From Pelosinus fermentans JBW45 (GTDB lineage Bacteria > Bacillota > Negativicutes > DSM-13327): 64,000 nt of DNA. Where the stretch lies: assembly GCF_000271665.2 (NCBI RefSeq), contig NZ_CP010978.1, forward strand, positions 2,262,501-2,326,500. Reading direction: 5' to 3'. The stretch's first letter is position 1. Each line of letters opens with the position of its first letter. Under the pieces are notes generated by a model. It was not told the origin of the DNA. It searched no databases and saw only the letters and a program-made list of their open reading frames with translations. Positions 39,626-49,363 of the stretch are shown piece after piece. The translations under genes were made by a program, and so were the position numbers.

Positions 39626-40384
39626 ATGTTAGATAATAAGCAAGCTAAAATAGAAGAAATTATGAAATTGTGGCTAGAATATCAGCAAAGTAGGAAAGTG
39701 GAAATACGAGAAAAGCTGATTGAATACTACTTATCGTTAGTTAAGTTAGTTGCGAGTCGCATTGCGATTAGCTTACCACAATATGTAGATAAAGACGATT
39801 TAATTAGTAATGGTTTTTTTGGTTTACTTGATGCAATTGAAAAATATGATCCGATGCGGGGAATTAAGTTTGAAACTTATGCCGTTGTTCGTATTCGGGG
39901 TTCTATGCTTGATGCCATTCGTGCACAAGATTGGGTACCAACCAGTATCCGCCAAAAGGCAAAACAATATGAACAAACGGTATCAAAGCTTGAAAATCAA
40001 TTAGGGCGTGCTGCGACTGATAGTGAGATTGCTGAAGCTCTTAGTATTTCAGTCAATGAACTATATGTTCTATTAAATCAGCTCAATGCTAGTACAATCA
40101 TGCCTTTAGATGAATTTATAAAAACAGAAACCTCTTCTGCGCACCTAACGAACCCGTCAGAGCAAATTGAAATAGAAGAAGTAAAGCAAGCCTTAGCCAA
40201 AACAATCGATAAATTACCTGAAAAAGAAAGATTAGTTGTTTCTTTGTATTATTATGAAGGATTAACCTTAAAAGAGATCAGTTTAATTTTGAAATTGTCT
40301 GAAGCGCGTATTTCTCAGCTGCACACTAAATCAATTTTCCGATTAAGAGGAGCATTATCACGGATTAAATCAAGTTTTATTTGA
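39626..40384 (+). CDS. sigD: RNA polymerase sigma factor for motility (SigD/FliA)
   Basis: Sigma-28 family factor directing late flagellar and chemotaxis genes. Region 2 contains NGFFGLLDAIEKYDPMRGIKFETYAVVRIRGSMLDAIRAQDW (landmarks DAIEKYDP and RGSMLDAIR). Region 4 holds LPEKERLVVSLYYYEGLTLKEI. 252 residues. In Bacillus the gene also lies near the end of the fla/che operon. An anti-sigma FlgM gene is not in the window. Confidence 0.95.
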   Translation: MLDNKQAKIEEIMKLWLEYQQSRKVEIREKLIEYYLSLVKLVASRIAISLPQYVDKDDLISNGFFGLLDAIEKYDPMRGIKFETYAVVRIRGSMLDAIRAQDWVPTSIRQKAKQYEQTVSKLENQLGRAATDSEIAEALSISVNELYVLLNQLNASTIMPLDEFIKTETSSAHLTNPSEQIEIEEVKQALAKTIDKLPEKERLVVSLYYYEGLTLKEISLILKLSEARISQLHTKSIFRLRGALSRIKSSFI

Positions 40385-40409
40385 CACCGTTAAGGGGGAA
40401 TATCAAGCT

Positions 40410-42038
40410 ATGATTGGTGATGAACACGTTGAGGTTCAAGATGGACAAAAAAATGATAAAATTCCTGGATTTTCAATTGATATCAATGATAGTGGTGTAT
40501 TTGTAAAAATACACTCTATTGAAGATGGTGCATCTTCTGTAAACGAAATAGCTATATTTGAACAATTAAATAAGCAGGGAGTAACGGAATATAATCGTAG
40601 TTTAATCATTGCTGCCATTAAAGCGGCGGATGAGCAACCGGTAAAAGTAGCAGAAAAGCCTAAAGTAGAGCCTCAGCCTGATCCAGAAATCCAGGTGAAT
40701 TTGACACGTGACAAAATGGAAGCAGCTTTAGAAATTGTGTTGCCGCCACGATGTACACCTTTAACCATGGAATCCGTACTTGAGAAAATCAAGGCTAGTG
40801 GTATTGTTTTTGGAATTGATGATAAAGCCATTCAGCAGGCCTATGAATCTCCAGGTACAAGAGTGACATTTGCTTGTGGTCAACCACCAATGCATGGTAC
40901 AAATGCCCAGATTAAACATCATTTTATATTGGCTGCAAAAAGTCGGCCTCAGGAAATGGAAGATGGTAGTGTAGACTTTAAAAACTTAAATTTGTTTACG
41001 ACGGTGCAACAAGGAGATCTCTTGGCAGAAAAAATTCCAGCAACACCAGGAATTGCTGGAATGGATGTATTAGGTAACAACGTTATTGCAAAACCGGGCA
41101 AAGATATGTTGCTTCCCATAGGGAAAAATGTAAGTGTTGTGGATACGAATACCATTGTGGCTGATATAGCAGGACAAATTTTGATGATCAATAATAAAAT
41201 TAATGTGATGCCGATTATTGAAATTAAAGAAGATGTAGATGTTTCGACAGGTAATATTGAATTTATCGGTAATGTCACCATACGTGGATCTGTGCAACCG
41301 GGATTCTCAGTAAAAGCTGAAGGCAATGTGGAAATTTTTGGTACTGTTAGTGGCGGTATTGTAGAAGGAAAGAATGTAGTGATAAAAATGGGCATTCAAG
41401 GAATGCATCGCGGTTATGTTAAAGCGAAAGAAAACGTAGTTGCTAAGTTTATTGAAAATGCTACTGTTCATGCAGGAGTGGATATTCTGGTCAGTGATGT
41501 TATACTTCATTCTCGGATAACAGCGGGAAAAAAAATCTTAGTAGAAGGACGCCGTGGTTTGATTACTGGTGGGACGATTATGGCTGGAGAAGAAATTCGT
41601 GCTAAAGTGATTGGCACTCAGATGTCAACCAGTACAGAACTAGAAGTTGGCGTAAACCCATCATTGCGGGAAGAATATCAACATATACGTCGTGAAATGA
41701 AAAAAGTTGAAATTAATCTTGAACAGGCACAAAAGGCGTTGAGTATTTTACGATCAATGGATCAACATACGATACCTCCTGAGAAACGAGAAATGCTTTT
41801 GAAATTAACAAAAGCTCAATTTCATTTAGTAGGACAAGTTGAAACGATGCGTACTCGAATGGCCGTCATTGAAGGTGAGTTCGAAGAAATGCGTACTGGA
41901 CGCATAAAGGTAGCTGAAATTATGTACCCTGGAGTTAAAGTTGTAATCGGTACATTGGTTAAGCCAATACGCGATATTTTAAAATTTAGCTCTTTATATG
42001 CAGAAGATGGCGAAATAAAAATTGGTACGTTTAAATAA
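40410..42038 (+). CDS. FapA/DUF342 protein
   Basis: A 542-residue DUF342 protein with a long beta-helix-like middle section (repeats of G-N-V / G-x-V, e.g. NVTIRGSVQPGFSVKAEGNVEIFGTVSGG) and a C-terminal coiled coil. It is related to FapA-type flagellar assembly proteins; the biochemical role is unproven. Located between sigD and two small genes at the operon end. Confidence 0.85.
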   Translation: MIGDEHVEVQDGQKNDKIPGFSIDINDSGVFVKIHSIEDGASSVNEIAIFEQLNKQGVTEYNRSLIIAAIKAADEQPVKVAEKPKVEPQPDPEIQVNLTRDKMEAALEIVLPPRCTPLTMESVLEKIKASGIVFGIDDKAIQQAYESPGTRVTFACGQPPMHGTNAQIKHHFILAAKSRPQEMEDGSVDFKNLNLFTTVQQGDLLAEKIPATPGIAGMDVLGNNVIAKPGKDMLLPIGKNVSVVDTNTIVADIAGQILMINNKINVMPIIEIKEDVDVSTGNIEFIGNVTIRGSVQPGFSVKAEGNVEIFGTVSGGIVEGKNVVIKMGIQGMHRGYVKAKENVVAKFIENATVHAGVDILVSDVILHSRITAGKKILVEGRRGLITGGTIMAGEEIRAKVIGTQMSTSTELEVGVNPSLREEYQHIRREMKKVEINLEQAQKALSILRSMDQHTIPPEKREMLLKLTKAQFHLVGQVETMRTRMAVIEGEFEEMRTGRIKVAEIMYPGVKVVIGTLVKPIRDILKFSSLYAEDGEIKIGTFK

Positions 42039-42084
42039 TATAGTTGGATTTTTTCTATTGTATCAGGTATAAGGTGGTGGGACA

Positions 42085-42420
42085 ATGTCTATTAATCCAA
42101 TAGAGTTGCAAGTGTTGATTCCCAAAGCTACTGAAGTAGGCAAGGCTCAAAATCTTGCCAATCGTCAAGAAACTCTACAGCAGCAACATGTTGCTGGGCA
42201 ATGGAATGATATTTCTACAAATCGTCAGCACCAGGTACAAAGTGCAGCTAAAAATGAAGGCGGCAAAGTTGGACGCGACAAGGAGGCCAAGGAAGAGAAG
42301 CATTCTCCGAATGAACAAAAACCTAGGCAGAATGATGAGAGCAGTATTGAAAAAGACAAGGTAAATCGGGCTTCTAATAACGATCCCGTTCGGGGTCATA
42401 TCATTGATATAAAAACATGA
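42085..42420 (+). CDS. Small polar protein of unknown function
   Basis: A 111-residue, highly charged, Gln/Lys/Glu-rich protein without membrane segment. It starts SINPIELQVLIPKATEVGKAQ and ends RGHIIDIKT, the two ends that look conserved. The middle is probably disordered. RBS GGTGG and ATG are fine. It follows fapA in the motility operon; function unknown. Confidence 0.72.
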   Translation: MSINPIELQVLIPKATEVGKAQNLANRQETLQQQHVAGQWNDISTNRQHQVQSAAKNEGGKVGRDKEAKEEKHSPNEQKPRQNDESSIEKDKVNRASNNDPVRGHIIDIKT

Positions 42421-42459
42421 GACAATGTTGTTGTTATCGAGAACTTATGAGGTGAGAGT

Positions 42460-43008
42460 ATGTTTTCTAATCTTTTTATTGTTGTACTAGTTATTATATT
42501 TCTTATTGTTTTTGTGTTGTATAAGCGACAAATGCTATTAAACTTATTTTCTCTTGAAATTGCATCTTCTACGACTCAATTTCAAGAGCAGATAGAGGAA
42601 ACAGCTGAAGTTGTCATTCAACGACTGGAAGAAAAGATTCGTTACTTAGAGCATATATTAATAGCAGCGGATGCAAAGATTGCGGGATTAGATAAAAAAA
42701 TGATGATGGCGGAAAAGCTTTTAGATAAAGAGATTAAGGATGAGCATTTATTTCGAAAGTTGTCAAATTTTTCAGAAAAAATGAAAGAAGAAAATATAGA
42801 AACCTCTTCTCAGCAACTAAATCCGATACAGGAGCCGATAGATAAAAACTATAAGGTGATAGATAATGATAAAGAAATCATACGTAATCATAAGCGTGAC
42901 TCTGTATTAGCTTTGGCTGAGCAAGGATATAGTAGCATTGAAATTGCAAAAACGACAGGAATAAGTAAAAGTGAAATCATTCTGCTACTGCAGTTACATA
43001 AAAAGTAA
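42460..43008 (+). CDS. SwrB-position membrane/coiled-coil protein
   Basis: A 182-residue protein with an N-terminal membrane helix (about 3-24), a coiled coil of about 35-110 and a C-terminal helix-turn-helix-like segment, LALAEQGYSSIEIAKTTGISKSEIILLL. It is the last gene before rpsB, the same locus as swrB in Bacillus subtilis, and shares the one-helix architecture. Sequence identity with SwrB cannot be judged here. SwrB aids export-gate maturation; assignment is inference. Confidence 0.65.
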   Translation: MFSNLFIVVLVIIFLIVFVLYKRQMLLNLFSLEIASSTTQFQEQIEETAEVVIQRLEEKIRYLEHILIAADAKIAGLDKKMMMAEKLLDKEIKDEHLFRKLSNFSEKMKEENIETSSQQLNPIQEPIDKNYKVIDNDKEIIRNHKRDSVLALAEQGYSSIEIAKTTGISKSEIILLLQLHKK

Positions 43009-43047
43009 ATGGAGTATTAAAAAAATGCAAAGTTCTTGTATAATATC

Positions 43048-43076
43048 TTGTTATATAAAAATAACTATGATATAAT
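43048..43076 (+). promoter_or_regulatory. Sigma-A promoter of rpsB-tsf
   Basis: TTGTTA (43048-43053), 17-base spacer, TATAAT (43071-43076) with TGa extension at 43068-43070. A second TATAAT at 43039-43044 has no clear -35. Transcription would start near 43083, about 105 bases before rpsB. Confidence 0.75.
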
Positions 43077-43082
43077 GATTCG

Positions 43083-43187
43083 TGTTGTAAATCCACACGC
43101 AATCTAATTTTATTTACTGTGCTAACAACATGTTGGTGATAAATAGAAAATGCGGATTGCGGCGGTAATTTAACAGGAGGTGTAAGT
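43083..43187 (+). promoter_or_regulatory. Structured rpsB 5' leader
   Basis: A leader of about 105 bases holds the palindrome CAACATGTTG and flanking ATTTAT/ATAAAT arms, giving a likely stem-loop, and a second GCGGATTGCGGCGG segment near the ribosome site AGGAGGTG. Autoregulation by S2 is known in other bacteria through different leaders; here it is conjecture. Confidence 0.4.
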
Positions 43188-43889
43188 ATGTCAGTAATTT
43201 CTATGAAACAGCTTTTAGAAGCAGGTGTTCATTTCGGACATCAAACTAGAAGGTGGAACCCTAAAATGGCTCCTTATATTTTTACGGAGCGTAATGGTAT
43301 CTACATAATTGACTTACAAAAAACAGTCAAGAAAGTGGAAGATGCCTATAATTTTGTGCGTGAAATTGCACAAGATAAAACAATTTTATTTGTTGGAACG
43401 AAAAAACAAGCTCAAGATGCAGTAAAAGAAGAAGCAGTTAGAAGTAACATGTACTACATCAATGAAAGATGGCTCGGTGGCATGTTGACAAACTTTCAGA
43501 CCATTCAAAAACGTATTGGACGTTTAAAAGAATTGGAAAAAATGGAAGAAGAAGGGCTGTTTGAAGTACTGTCTAAAAAGGAAGTTATTACTCTTCGTCA
43601 TGAGATGGAAAGATTACAAAAGTTCCTTGGCGGTATTAAAAATATGACTAAATTACCAGGAGCATTATTTATTATTGATCCTCGTAAAGAACGCATTGCT
43701 GTTGCTGAAGCAAAGAAGCTTGGTATACCTATTGTAGCGATTGTAGATACTAATTGTGATCCAGACGAAATTGACTATGTCATTCCAGGTAATGATGATG
43801 CTATTCGTGCTGTTAAATTGCTTACAGCTAAAATGGCAGATGCTGTTTTGGAAGCTAGACAAGGTGAACAAGTAGAAGAAGCTGAGTAA
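43188..43889 (+). CDS. rpsB: 30S ribosomal protein S2
   Basis: Ribosomal small-subunit protein that binds late with S1 region. Family landmarks are [22 protein letters not shown] and [20 protein letters not shown] [18 protein letters not shown], and [13 protein letters not shown]. 233 residues. Precedes tsf as usual. Confidence 0.98.
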   Translation: MSVISMKQLLEAGVHFGHQTRRWNPKMAPYIFTERNGIYIIDLQKTVKKVEDAYNFVREIAQDKTILFVGTKKQAQDAVKEEAVRSNMYYINERWLGGMLTNFQTIQKRIGRLKELEKMEEEGLFEVLSKKEVITLRHEMERLQKFLGGIKNMTKLPGALFIIDPRKERIAVAEAKKLGIPIVAIVDTNCDPDEIDYVIPGNDDAIRAVKLLTAKMADAVLEARQGEQVEEAE

Positions 43890-43901
43890 TTGTATTTAGA
43901 T

Positions 43902-43941
43902 AAAGGTAAGGGGAAAAATAATATTTTTCCCTCTTACCTTT
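43902..43941 (+). repeat. Inverted repeat between rpsB and tsf
   Basis: AAAGGTAAGGGGAAAAA pairs with TTTTTCCCTCTTACCTTT with a single interruption. No T-run follows the hairpin, so it more likely processes or attenuates rpsB-tsf mRNA than ends it. Confidence 0.7.
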
Positions 43942-43964
43942 AATAATAGATAGGGGGACTTTAT

Positions 43965-44612
43965 ATGGTAACTGCTGAAATGGTAAAAGAATTGCGCCAA
44001 CGTTCTGGTGCAGGCATGATGGATTGCAAAAAAGCCCTAACTGAAACAAAAGGTAATCTTGATGAAGCCATTGACTATTTACGTGAAAAAGGCTTAGCAG
44101 CTGCTGCTAAAAAAGCAGACCGAATTGCTTCAGAAGGTGTTATTGAAGCTTACATACATGGTGGCGGACGTATTGGTGTAATGGTTGAAATCAATTGTGA
44201 AACTGACTTTGTTGCAAAAACAGATAAATTTAAAGATTTAGCAAGAGATATTGCAATGCAAATTGCTGCTACAAATCCTACATGTGTACGTCGTGAAGAA
44301 GTACCTGTAGAAGTGTTAGAGCATGAAAAAGAAATTCTTAAGGCCCAAGCTCTAAATGAAGGTAAGCCTGCCAATATTGTGGAAAAAATGATTACAGGCA
44401 GGGTTGAAAAATATTACAAAGAAGTCTGTCTAATGGAACAAGTTTTTATCAAAAATCCAGATCAGACAATTACTCAACTTATTAATGAAAATATCTCTAA
44501 AATTGGTGAGAATATCTCCATTCGCAGATTTACCAGATATCAGCTTGGTGAAGGCATCGAGAAAAAAAGCAATGATTTTGCTGCTGAAGTAATGGCTGCT
44601 GTTAAAAAATAA
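43965..44612 (+). CDS. tsf: Elongation factor Ts
   Basis: Nucleotide exchange factor for EF-Tu. N-terminal UBA-like segment [21 protein letters not shown] and [15 protein letters not shown] are EF-Ts signatures. 215 residues, a short Firmicute-type EF-Ts. The stop codon lies within a perfect palindrome. Confidence 0.97.
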   Translation: MVTAEMVKELRQRSGAGMMDCKKALTETKGNLDEAIDYLREKGLAAAAKKADRIASEGVIEAYIHGGGRIGVMVEINCETDFVAKTDKFKDLARDIAMQIAATNPTCVRREEVPVEVLEHEKEILKAQALNEGKPANIVEKMITGRVEKYYKEVCLMEQVFIKNPDQTITQLINENISKIGENISIRRFTRYQLGEGIEKKSNDFAAEVMAAVKK

Positions 44613-44640
44613 GAGAACACTGCAGTGTTCTCTTATTTTT
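44605..44640 (+). terminator. 36-base perfect palindrome terminator of tsf
   Basis: An uninterrupted perfect palindrome centred on CTGCAG (44620-44625) includes the tsf stop codon, with A5 on the left and T5 on the right. It should work as an intrinsic terminator on either strand. Confidence 0.88.
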
Positions 44641-44682
44641 AAGGAATCAGAGTATATTAAATTTTGATTTCAAATTTGGAAG

Positions 44683-44733
44683 GACAAAGCTTATTTCTAT
44701 ATCTTATAAGATAAGGTAAAGGCTTTGTCTTTT
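44683..44733 (+). terminator. Terminator-like hairpin in pyrH leader
   Basis: GACAAAGC (44683-44690) pairs with GCTTTGTC (44722-44729), enclosing the palindrome ATCTTATAAGAT, and TTTTCTT follows. It stands between the tsf terminator and pyrH, in a 185-base gap without a gene, so it may end tsf read-through or attenuate pyrH. Confidence 0.6.
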
Positions 44734-44761
44734 CTTAAATGTATTAGAGGATTTAGTGTAG

Positions 44762-45517
<756 letters not shown>

Positions 45518-45519
45518 AA

Positions 45520-46080
45520 ATGTTAATTAAGGAAATATATGATAGCAATACCGAAAAAATGAAGAAAGCAATTGATGCTTTGCGCAGAGAATTATCTACT
45601 TTGCGTGCAGGGCGAGCTACGCCTGCATTGTTAGATAAGATTACAGTTGATTATTATGGTACGCCCACACCGATAAATCAAGTGGCAAACATTGCTGTAC
45701 CTGAACCACGGATGATTACAATTCAAGCATGGGAAAAATCGATGATTGCGCAGATTGAAAAAGCAATTTTAAAATCAGATTTAGGGCTTACACCTAACAG
45801 TGATGGAGTCGTCATTCGATTGAATATACCACAATTGACGCAGCAGCGTCGTATAGAACTTGTGAAGGTTGTTCATAAGAAAGCTGAGGATAGCCGAATT
45901 GTCATTCGTAATTCTCGGCGCGATGCAAATGATGCAATAAAAAAGCTTGAGAAAGATAAAGCGATATCCGAAGATGACGTAAAGAAAGCTCAGGATGATA
46001 TGCAGAAACTGACTGATAAGTACGTAAAGGAAGTCGATACTATTATGAATGCTAAAGAAAAAGAGATCATGGAAGTATAA
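45520..46080 (+). CDS. frr: Ribosome recycling factor
   Basis: Splits terminated ribosomes with EF-G. 186 residues with [29 protein letters not shown] and the C-terminal three-helix bundle. Begins two bases after the pyrH stop with GGGGGGA upstream. Confidence 0.97.
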   Translation: MLIKEIYDSNTEKMKKAIDALRRELSTLRAGRATPALLDKITVDYYGTPTPINQVANIAVPEPRMITIQAWEKSMIAQIEKAILKSDLGLTPNSDGVVIRLNIPQLTQQRRIELVKVVHKKAEDSRIVIRNSRRDANDAIKKLEKDKAISEDDVKKAQDDMQKLTDKYVKEVDTIMNAKEKEIMEV

Positions 46081-46081
46081 T

Positions 46082-46291
46082 ATGATAGATGTAGTAGCAA
46101 AATCCTTATATGTAGCAGAAAAGCAGCTAAATGAAGCACAGATACAATATACGGTAATTGTGACTCGTCCAACACGTCACATATCGGGATTAACAGAGGA
46201 TTGCTTTTATGTTATACGGCAGCAGTTTCATGATGGCGTGTATCATCTGGTAGCTGCTGCTAAGATGGGGAGAGAAAATGTTAAATGTTAA
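46082..46291 (+). CDS. Small conserved-looking protein of unknown function
   Basis: A 69-residue protein that begins one base after the frr stop at ATG 46082 (MIDVVAKSLYVAEKQLNEAQIQYTV). It has mixed helix/strand pattern with VTRPTR and CFYVIRQ and no membrane segment. The longer frame upstream overlaps frr and is unlikely. Function unknown; I do not recognise the family. Confidence 0.55.
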   Translation: MIDVVAKSLYVAEKQLNEAQIQYTVIVTRPTRHISGLTEDCFYVIRQQFHDGVYHLVAAAKMGRENVKC

Positions 46292-46354
46292 CTTGCAGTG
46301 ATAAATATAACCTTGAAAATAGTTGTAAAGTAGCTTTTTCTGTAAGTATATGTT

Positions 46355-46453
46355 TTGAATGAAGGGAATGTCATATTTACCATTTTAACAAAATGTGTAG
46401 AATGCGGTGCCTGTGCGGCGGTTTGCCCTGTTGGTGCTATTTTGGCTCCATGA
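46355..46453 (+). CDS. Micro-ORF with one complete 4Fe-4S motif, possibly a ferredoxin relic
   Basis: A 32-codon frame ends at TGA 46451. It encodes TKCVECGACAAVCPVGAILAP, whose four Cys follow CxxCxxCxxxCP, the full bacterial ferredoxin cluster motif. The frame has no ATG; the first candidate start is TTG 46355, without a Shine-Dalgarno site, and a stop (TAA 46343) closes it upstream. A normal 2[4Fe-4S] ferredoxin would need a second Cys set. It is either a tiny peptide or the C-terminal half of a decayed ferredoxin gene. Located between the frr-linked small gene and uppS. Confidence 0.45.
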   Translation: MNEGNVIFTILTKCVECGACAAVCPVGAILAP

Positions 46454-46457
46454 CTGG

Positions 46458-46479
46458 AACCCCCTCGCAAGAGGGGGTT
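46458..46479 (+). terminator. GNRA-capped hairpin before uppS
   Basis: AACCCCCTC (46458-46466) pairs perfectly with GAGGGGGTT (46471-46479) around a GCAA loop; only TTT follows. A weak terminator or RNA stabiliser ahead of the uppS ribosome site. Confidence 0.75.
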
Positions 46480-46513
46480 TAGTTGCTTGTTAGATTATCT
46501 TGGAGGTCATAAC

Positions 46514-47281
46514 ATGTGGGAAAAATGGTTTAACAAAAAAAAAGAGAAGATTGATACAAAAAATGTAGTAGAACAAGGAAATTTACCCCAACACGTTGCT
46601 ATTATCATGGATGGAAATGGGCGATGGGCTAAACGAAAAGGATTGCCGCGTACTTTTGGTCATCGAGCAGGTGTAGAAAGTTTACGACATATTGTTACAA
46701 CGGCTGTTAATATGAATTTGAAAGTATTGACCACATATGCATTTTCTACTGAAAATTGGAAAAGACCGGAAGATGAAGTGAACTTATTAATGCGCTTATT
46801 TTCTGAATATCTTGAAAGCGAAATTGATGAATTGCATCAAAAAAATGTACAAATTCGCTTTATTGGCAAAATAGATGAATTAGCTACTGCATTACAACAA
46901 AAAGTTGAAAAGGCCCAGATACATACTGAGAATAATACAGGGTTAGTTTTTAATTTAGCAGTCAATTATGGTGGGCGAGCAGAAATTGTACGTTCTGTTC
47001 AGATGATTGGCGAAAAGGTTGCTAGAGGCGAAATTTTACCTGGCGATATTAGTGAAAAAAGCATAATGGAAAATTTATATACAGCCAGTTTACCTGATCC
47101 TGACTTGATCATTCGACCTAGTGGTGATTTTCGAATCAGTAATTTTTTATTATGGCAATCAGCGTATGCAGAATTCTGGTTTACTGATATTTATTGGCCT
47201 GACTTTAAGCCTGATCATTTTCTACAGGCTATTGTGGATTATCAGAAACGAGAACGAAGATTTGGGGGATTAAAAAAATAA
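46514..47281 (+). CDS. uppS: Undecaprenyl pyrophosphate synthase
   Basis: cis-prenyltransferase that makes C55-PP, the carrier for peptidoglycan. The IIMDGNGRWAKRKGLPRTFGH start, FSTENW and the C-terminal RPSGDFRISNFLLWQSAYAEFWF (landmarks RPSGD and RISNFLLWQ) are diagnostic. TGGAGGT precedes ATG 46514, giving 255 residues; the upstream in-frame start at 46487 lacks a site. Confidence 0.96.
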   Translation: MWEKWFNKKKEKIDTKNVVEQGNLPQHVAIIMDGNGRWAKRKGLPRTFGHRAGVESLRHIVTTAVNMNLKVLTTYAFSTENWKRPEDEVNLLMRLFSEYLESEIDELHQKNVQIRFIGKIDELATALQQKVEKAQIHTENNTGLVFNLAVNYGGRAEIVRSVQMIGEKVARGEILPGDISEKSIMENLYTASLPDPDLIIRPSGDFRISNFLLWQSAYAEFWFTDIYWPDFKPDHFLQAIVDYQKRERRFGGLKK

Positions 47282-47301
47282 GGTTACAGGTAGGTGCTTG
47301 A

Positions 47302-48129
47302 ATGCTGGGGAGACGGGTTTTAACAGCAGTAATAGGTATACCTATTACTATCTATGTAATTCATTATGGTGAGTGGTTATTTGCTGCTGCTATTTTGATT
47401 CTTACATTATTGGCATGGCATGAATTTTATACAATGCTGCGTAATAAGAATATAAAAGTATTTTATAATTTGGGAATTCTAATGAATGCTTTGATACTAG
47501 GATGCGCCTGGTTAGGCAACTCTCAGGAAATGACCATGACATTCGTTTTTGCCACTCTATTATGTCTAGTAAATATGGTAGTGTCAGGAAATAAGTTTAC
47601 TGTTGCTGATGTAGCTTTTTCTATACTTGGCATTACTTATATTGGCGTAGGTTTTTCCCATTTATTGCTTTTAAGATATACTGATAGTTCTTTATATATA
47701 ACGACTTCTGTGGGGACGTTGTCTATGGGAGCTAGCTATTTGTGGTTAGCCTTTATTGGAACATGGGCGAATGATACGTTTGCTTATTTTGTAGGGTCGC
47801 GTTTTGGGCGGCGTAAGCTATGCCCAGCAATCAGTCCAGCAAAAACAGTAGAAGGTTCTATTGGGGGACTCGTCGGTAGTATTTTAGCGATTACCCTGTT
47901 AGGATTGTTATTTAAGTTACCAGTAAGTCATAGTATCGCCATGGGTTTAGTAGTTGGTGTTATTGCGCCTATTGGAGATTTAGCAGAATCTGCGATAAAA
48001 CGTTTTGCAGGAGTAAAAGATTCTGGAAAATTATTGCCAGGCCATGGTGGAATTTTGGATCGTTTTGATAGTATATTATTTACAGTACCTATTGTTTATT
48101 ACTATATACATATGTTTCTATTACGGTAA
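47302..48129 (+). CDS. cdsA: Phosphatidate cytidylyltransferase
   Basis: Makes CDP-diacylglycerol from CTP and phosphatidate in the membrane. 275 residues, about eight membrane segments, and the C-terminal signature GDLAESAIKRFAGVKDSGKLLPGHGGILDRFDS (landmarks GDLAES and HGGILDRFDS). Lies between uppS and dxr. Confidence 0.95.
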   Translation: MLGRRVLTAVIGIPITIYVIHYGEWLFAAAILILTLLAWHEFYTMLRNKNIKVFYNLGILMNALILGCAWLGNSQEMTMTFVFATLLCLVNMVVSGNKFTVADVAFSILGITYIGVGFSHLLLLRYTDSSLYITTSVGTLSMGASYLWLAFIGTWANDTFAYFVGSRFGRRKLCPAISPAKTVEGSIGGLVGSILAITLLGLLFKLPVSHSIAMGLVVGVIAPIGDLAESAIKRFAGVKDSGKLLPGHGGILDRFDSILFTVPIVYYYIHMFLLR

Positions 48130-48178
48130 TTTATTTCTAGTGTATAATTTAAGAAGTAGGTTAAGGGAGATTTTTACA

Positions 48179-49333
48179 ATGCAATCTATAGCAATTTTAG
48201 GCAGCACTGGTTCTATTGGCACACAATCTTTAGAAGTTATTGCAGCTAATCAAGATCAATTTTGTGTAACTGCATTAGCTGCTTATCATAATGATATTTT
48301 ATTAGAGAAGCAAATTGAATATTTTAACCCTAAAATAGCTGTATTGGTTGATAAGAATGCAGCAGACAGGCTTACCAGAAGATATTCGGGATCAACAATT
48401 ATTTTAACTGGTGAAGAAGGATTATTAGAAGCAGCTATTCACGAAAATGTGAATACTGTATTAACATCTTTAGTTGGGTTTGCTGGTTTAAAACCTACTT
48501 TGGCGGCAATTAAGGCTGGCAAACATATTGCATTAGCGAATAAAGAGACATTGGTAGCTGCCGGTGAGTTGGTAACTCAGCTTGCACAAGACAACCATGT
48601 AAAGATTCTTCCCGTAGACAGTGAACATAGTGCAATTTTTCAATGTCTGCAGGGGGAAAGTAGAAAAAAAATCAATCGCATTCTTCTTACTGCTTCAGGC
48701 GGTCCTTTTCATGGTTTGAAAAGAGAAGAATTAGAGCATGTTACTATAGAGGATTGCTTACGGCATCCGAATTGGTCAATGGGGAAAAAAATTACTGTGG
48801 ATTCTTCTACGCTAGCAAATAAAGGATTGGAAGTAATTGAAGCTCGATGGTTATTTGATGTTCCATATTCTCAAATTGAGGTTGTTGTACATCCTCAAAG
48901 TATTGTTCATTCTATGGTTGAATTTGTAGATGGATCTGTTATGGCTCAATTAGGAAAACCGGATATGAGAGTGCCGATTCAATATGCCCTTACTTATCCT
49001 GAAAGATTTGCTACAGAGTATCCCAAACTTGATTTTAAAACACTATCTGCATTAACTTTTTCCGCACCTGATATGGTTAACTTCCCCATATTGCCACTTG
49101 CTTTTACTGCAGGGAATACAGGAGGAACATTGCCATGTGTATTCAATGCAGCCAATGAGGAAGCCGTTTATGCTTTTCTGCAAGGGAAAATTCGTTATCT
49201 GGATATTTTCTTGGTGATAAGAAGCGTAATGGAAAGTCATAAGGTCACTATGATGCCTGATCTAAATGACATTTGTAGTGCCGATTTGTGGTCGCGCGTG
49301 CAGGCTCAAGAAATTCTAAAAGCTATTAAATAG
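48179..49333 (+). CDS. dxr: 1-deoxy-D-xylulose 5-phosphate reductoisomerase
   Basis: Second enzyme of the MEP isoprenoid pathway; NADPH-dependent. The NADPH loop ILGSTGSIGTQSLEV is at the N-terminus; ANKETLVAAGE and DSEHSAIFQ are active-site motifs. ATG 48179 follows AAGGGAGA; the frame extends back into cdsA but only this start gives the usual length of 384. Together with ispG nearby, it shows MEP-pathway use. Confidence 0.96.
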   Translation: MQSIAILGSTGSIGTQSLEVIAANQDQFCVTALAAYHNDILLEKQIEYFNPKIAVLVDKNAADRLTRRYSGSTIILTGEEGLLEAAIHENVNTVLTSLVGFAGLKPTLAAIKAGKHIALANKETLVAAGELVTQLAQDNHVKILPVDSEHSAIFQCLQGESRKKINRILLTASGGPFHGLKREELEHVTIEDCLRHPNWSMGKKITVDSSTLANKGLEVIEARWLFDVPYSQIEVVVHPQSIVHSMVEFVDGSVMAQLGKPDMRVPIQYALTYPERFATEYPKLDFKTLSALTFSAPDMVNFPILPLAFTAGNTGGTLPCVFNAANEEAVYAFLQGKIRYLDIFLVIRSVMESHKVTMMPDLNDICSADLWSRVQAQEILKAIK

Positions 49334-49363
49334 GTATATAATAAGAAGATAGGAGTGATTCTA

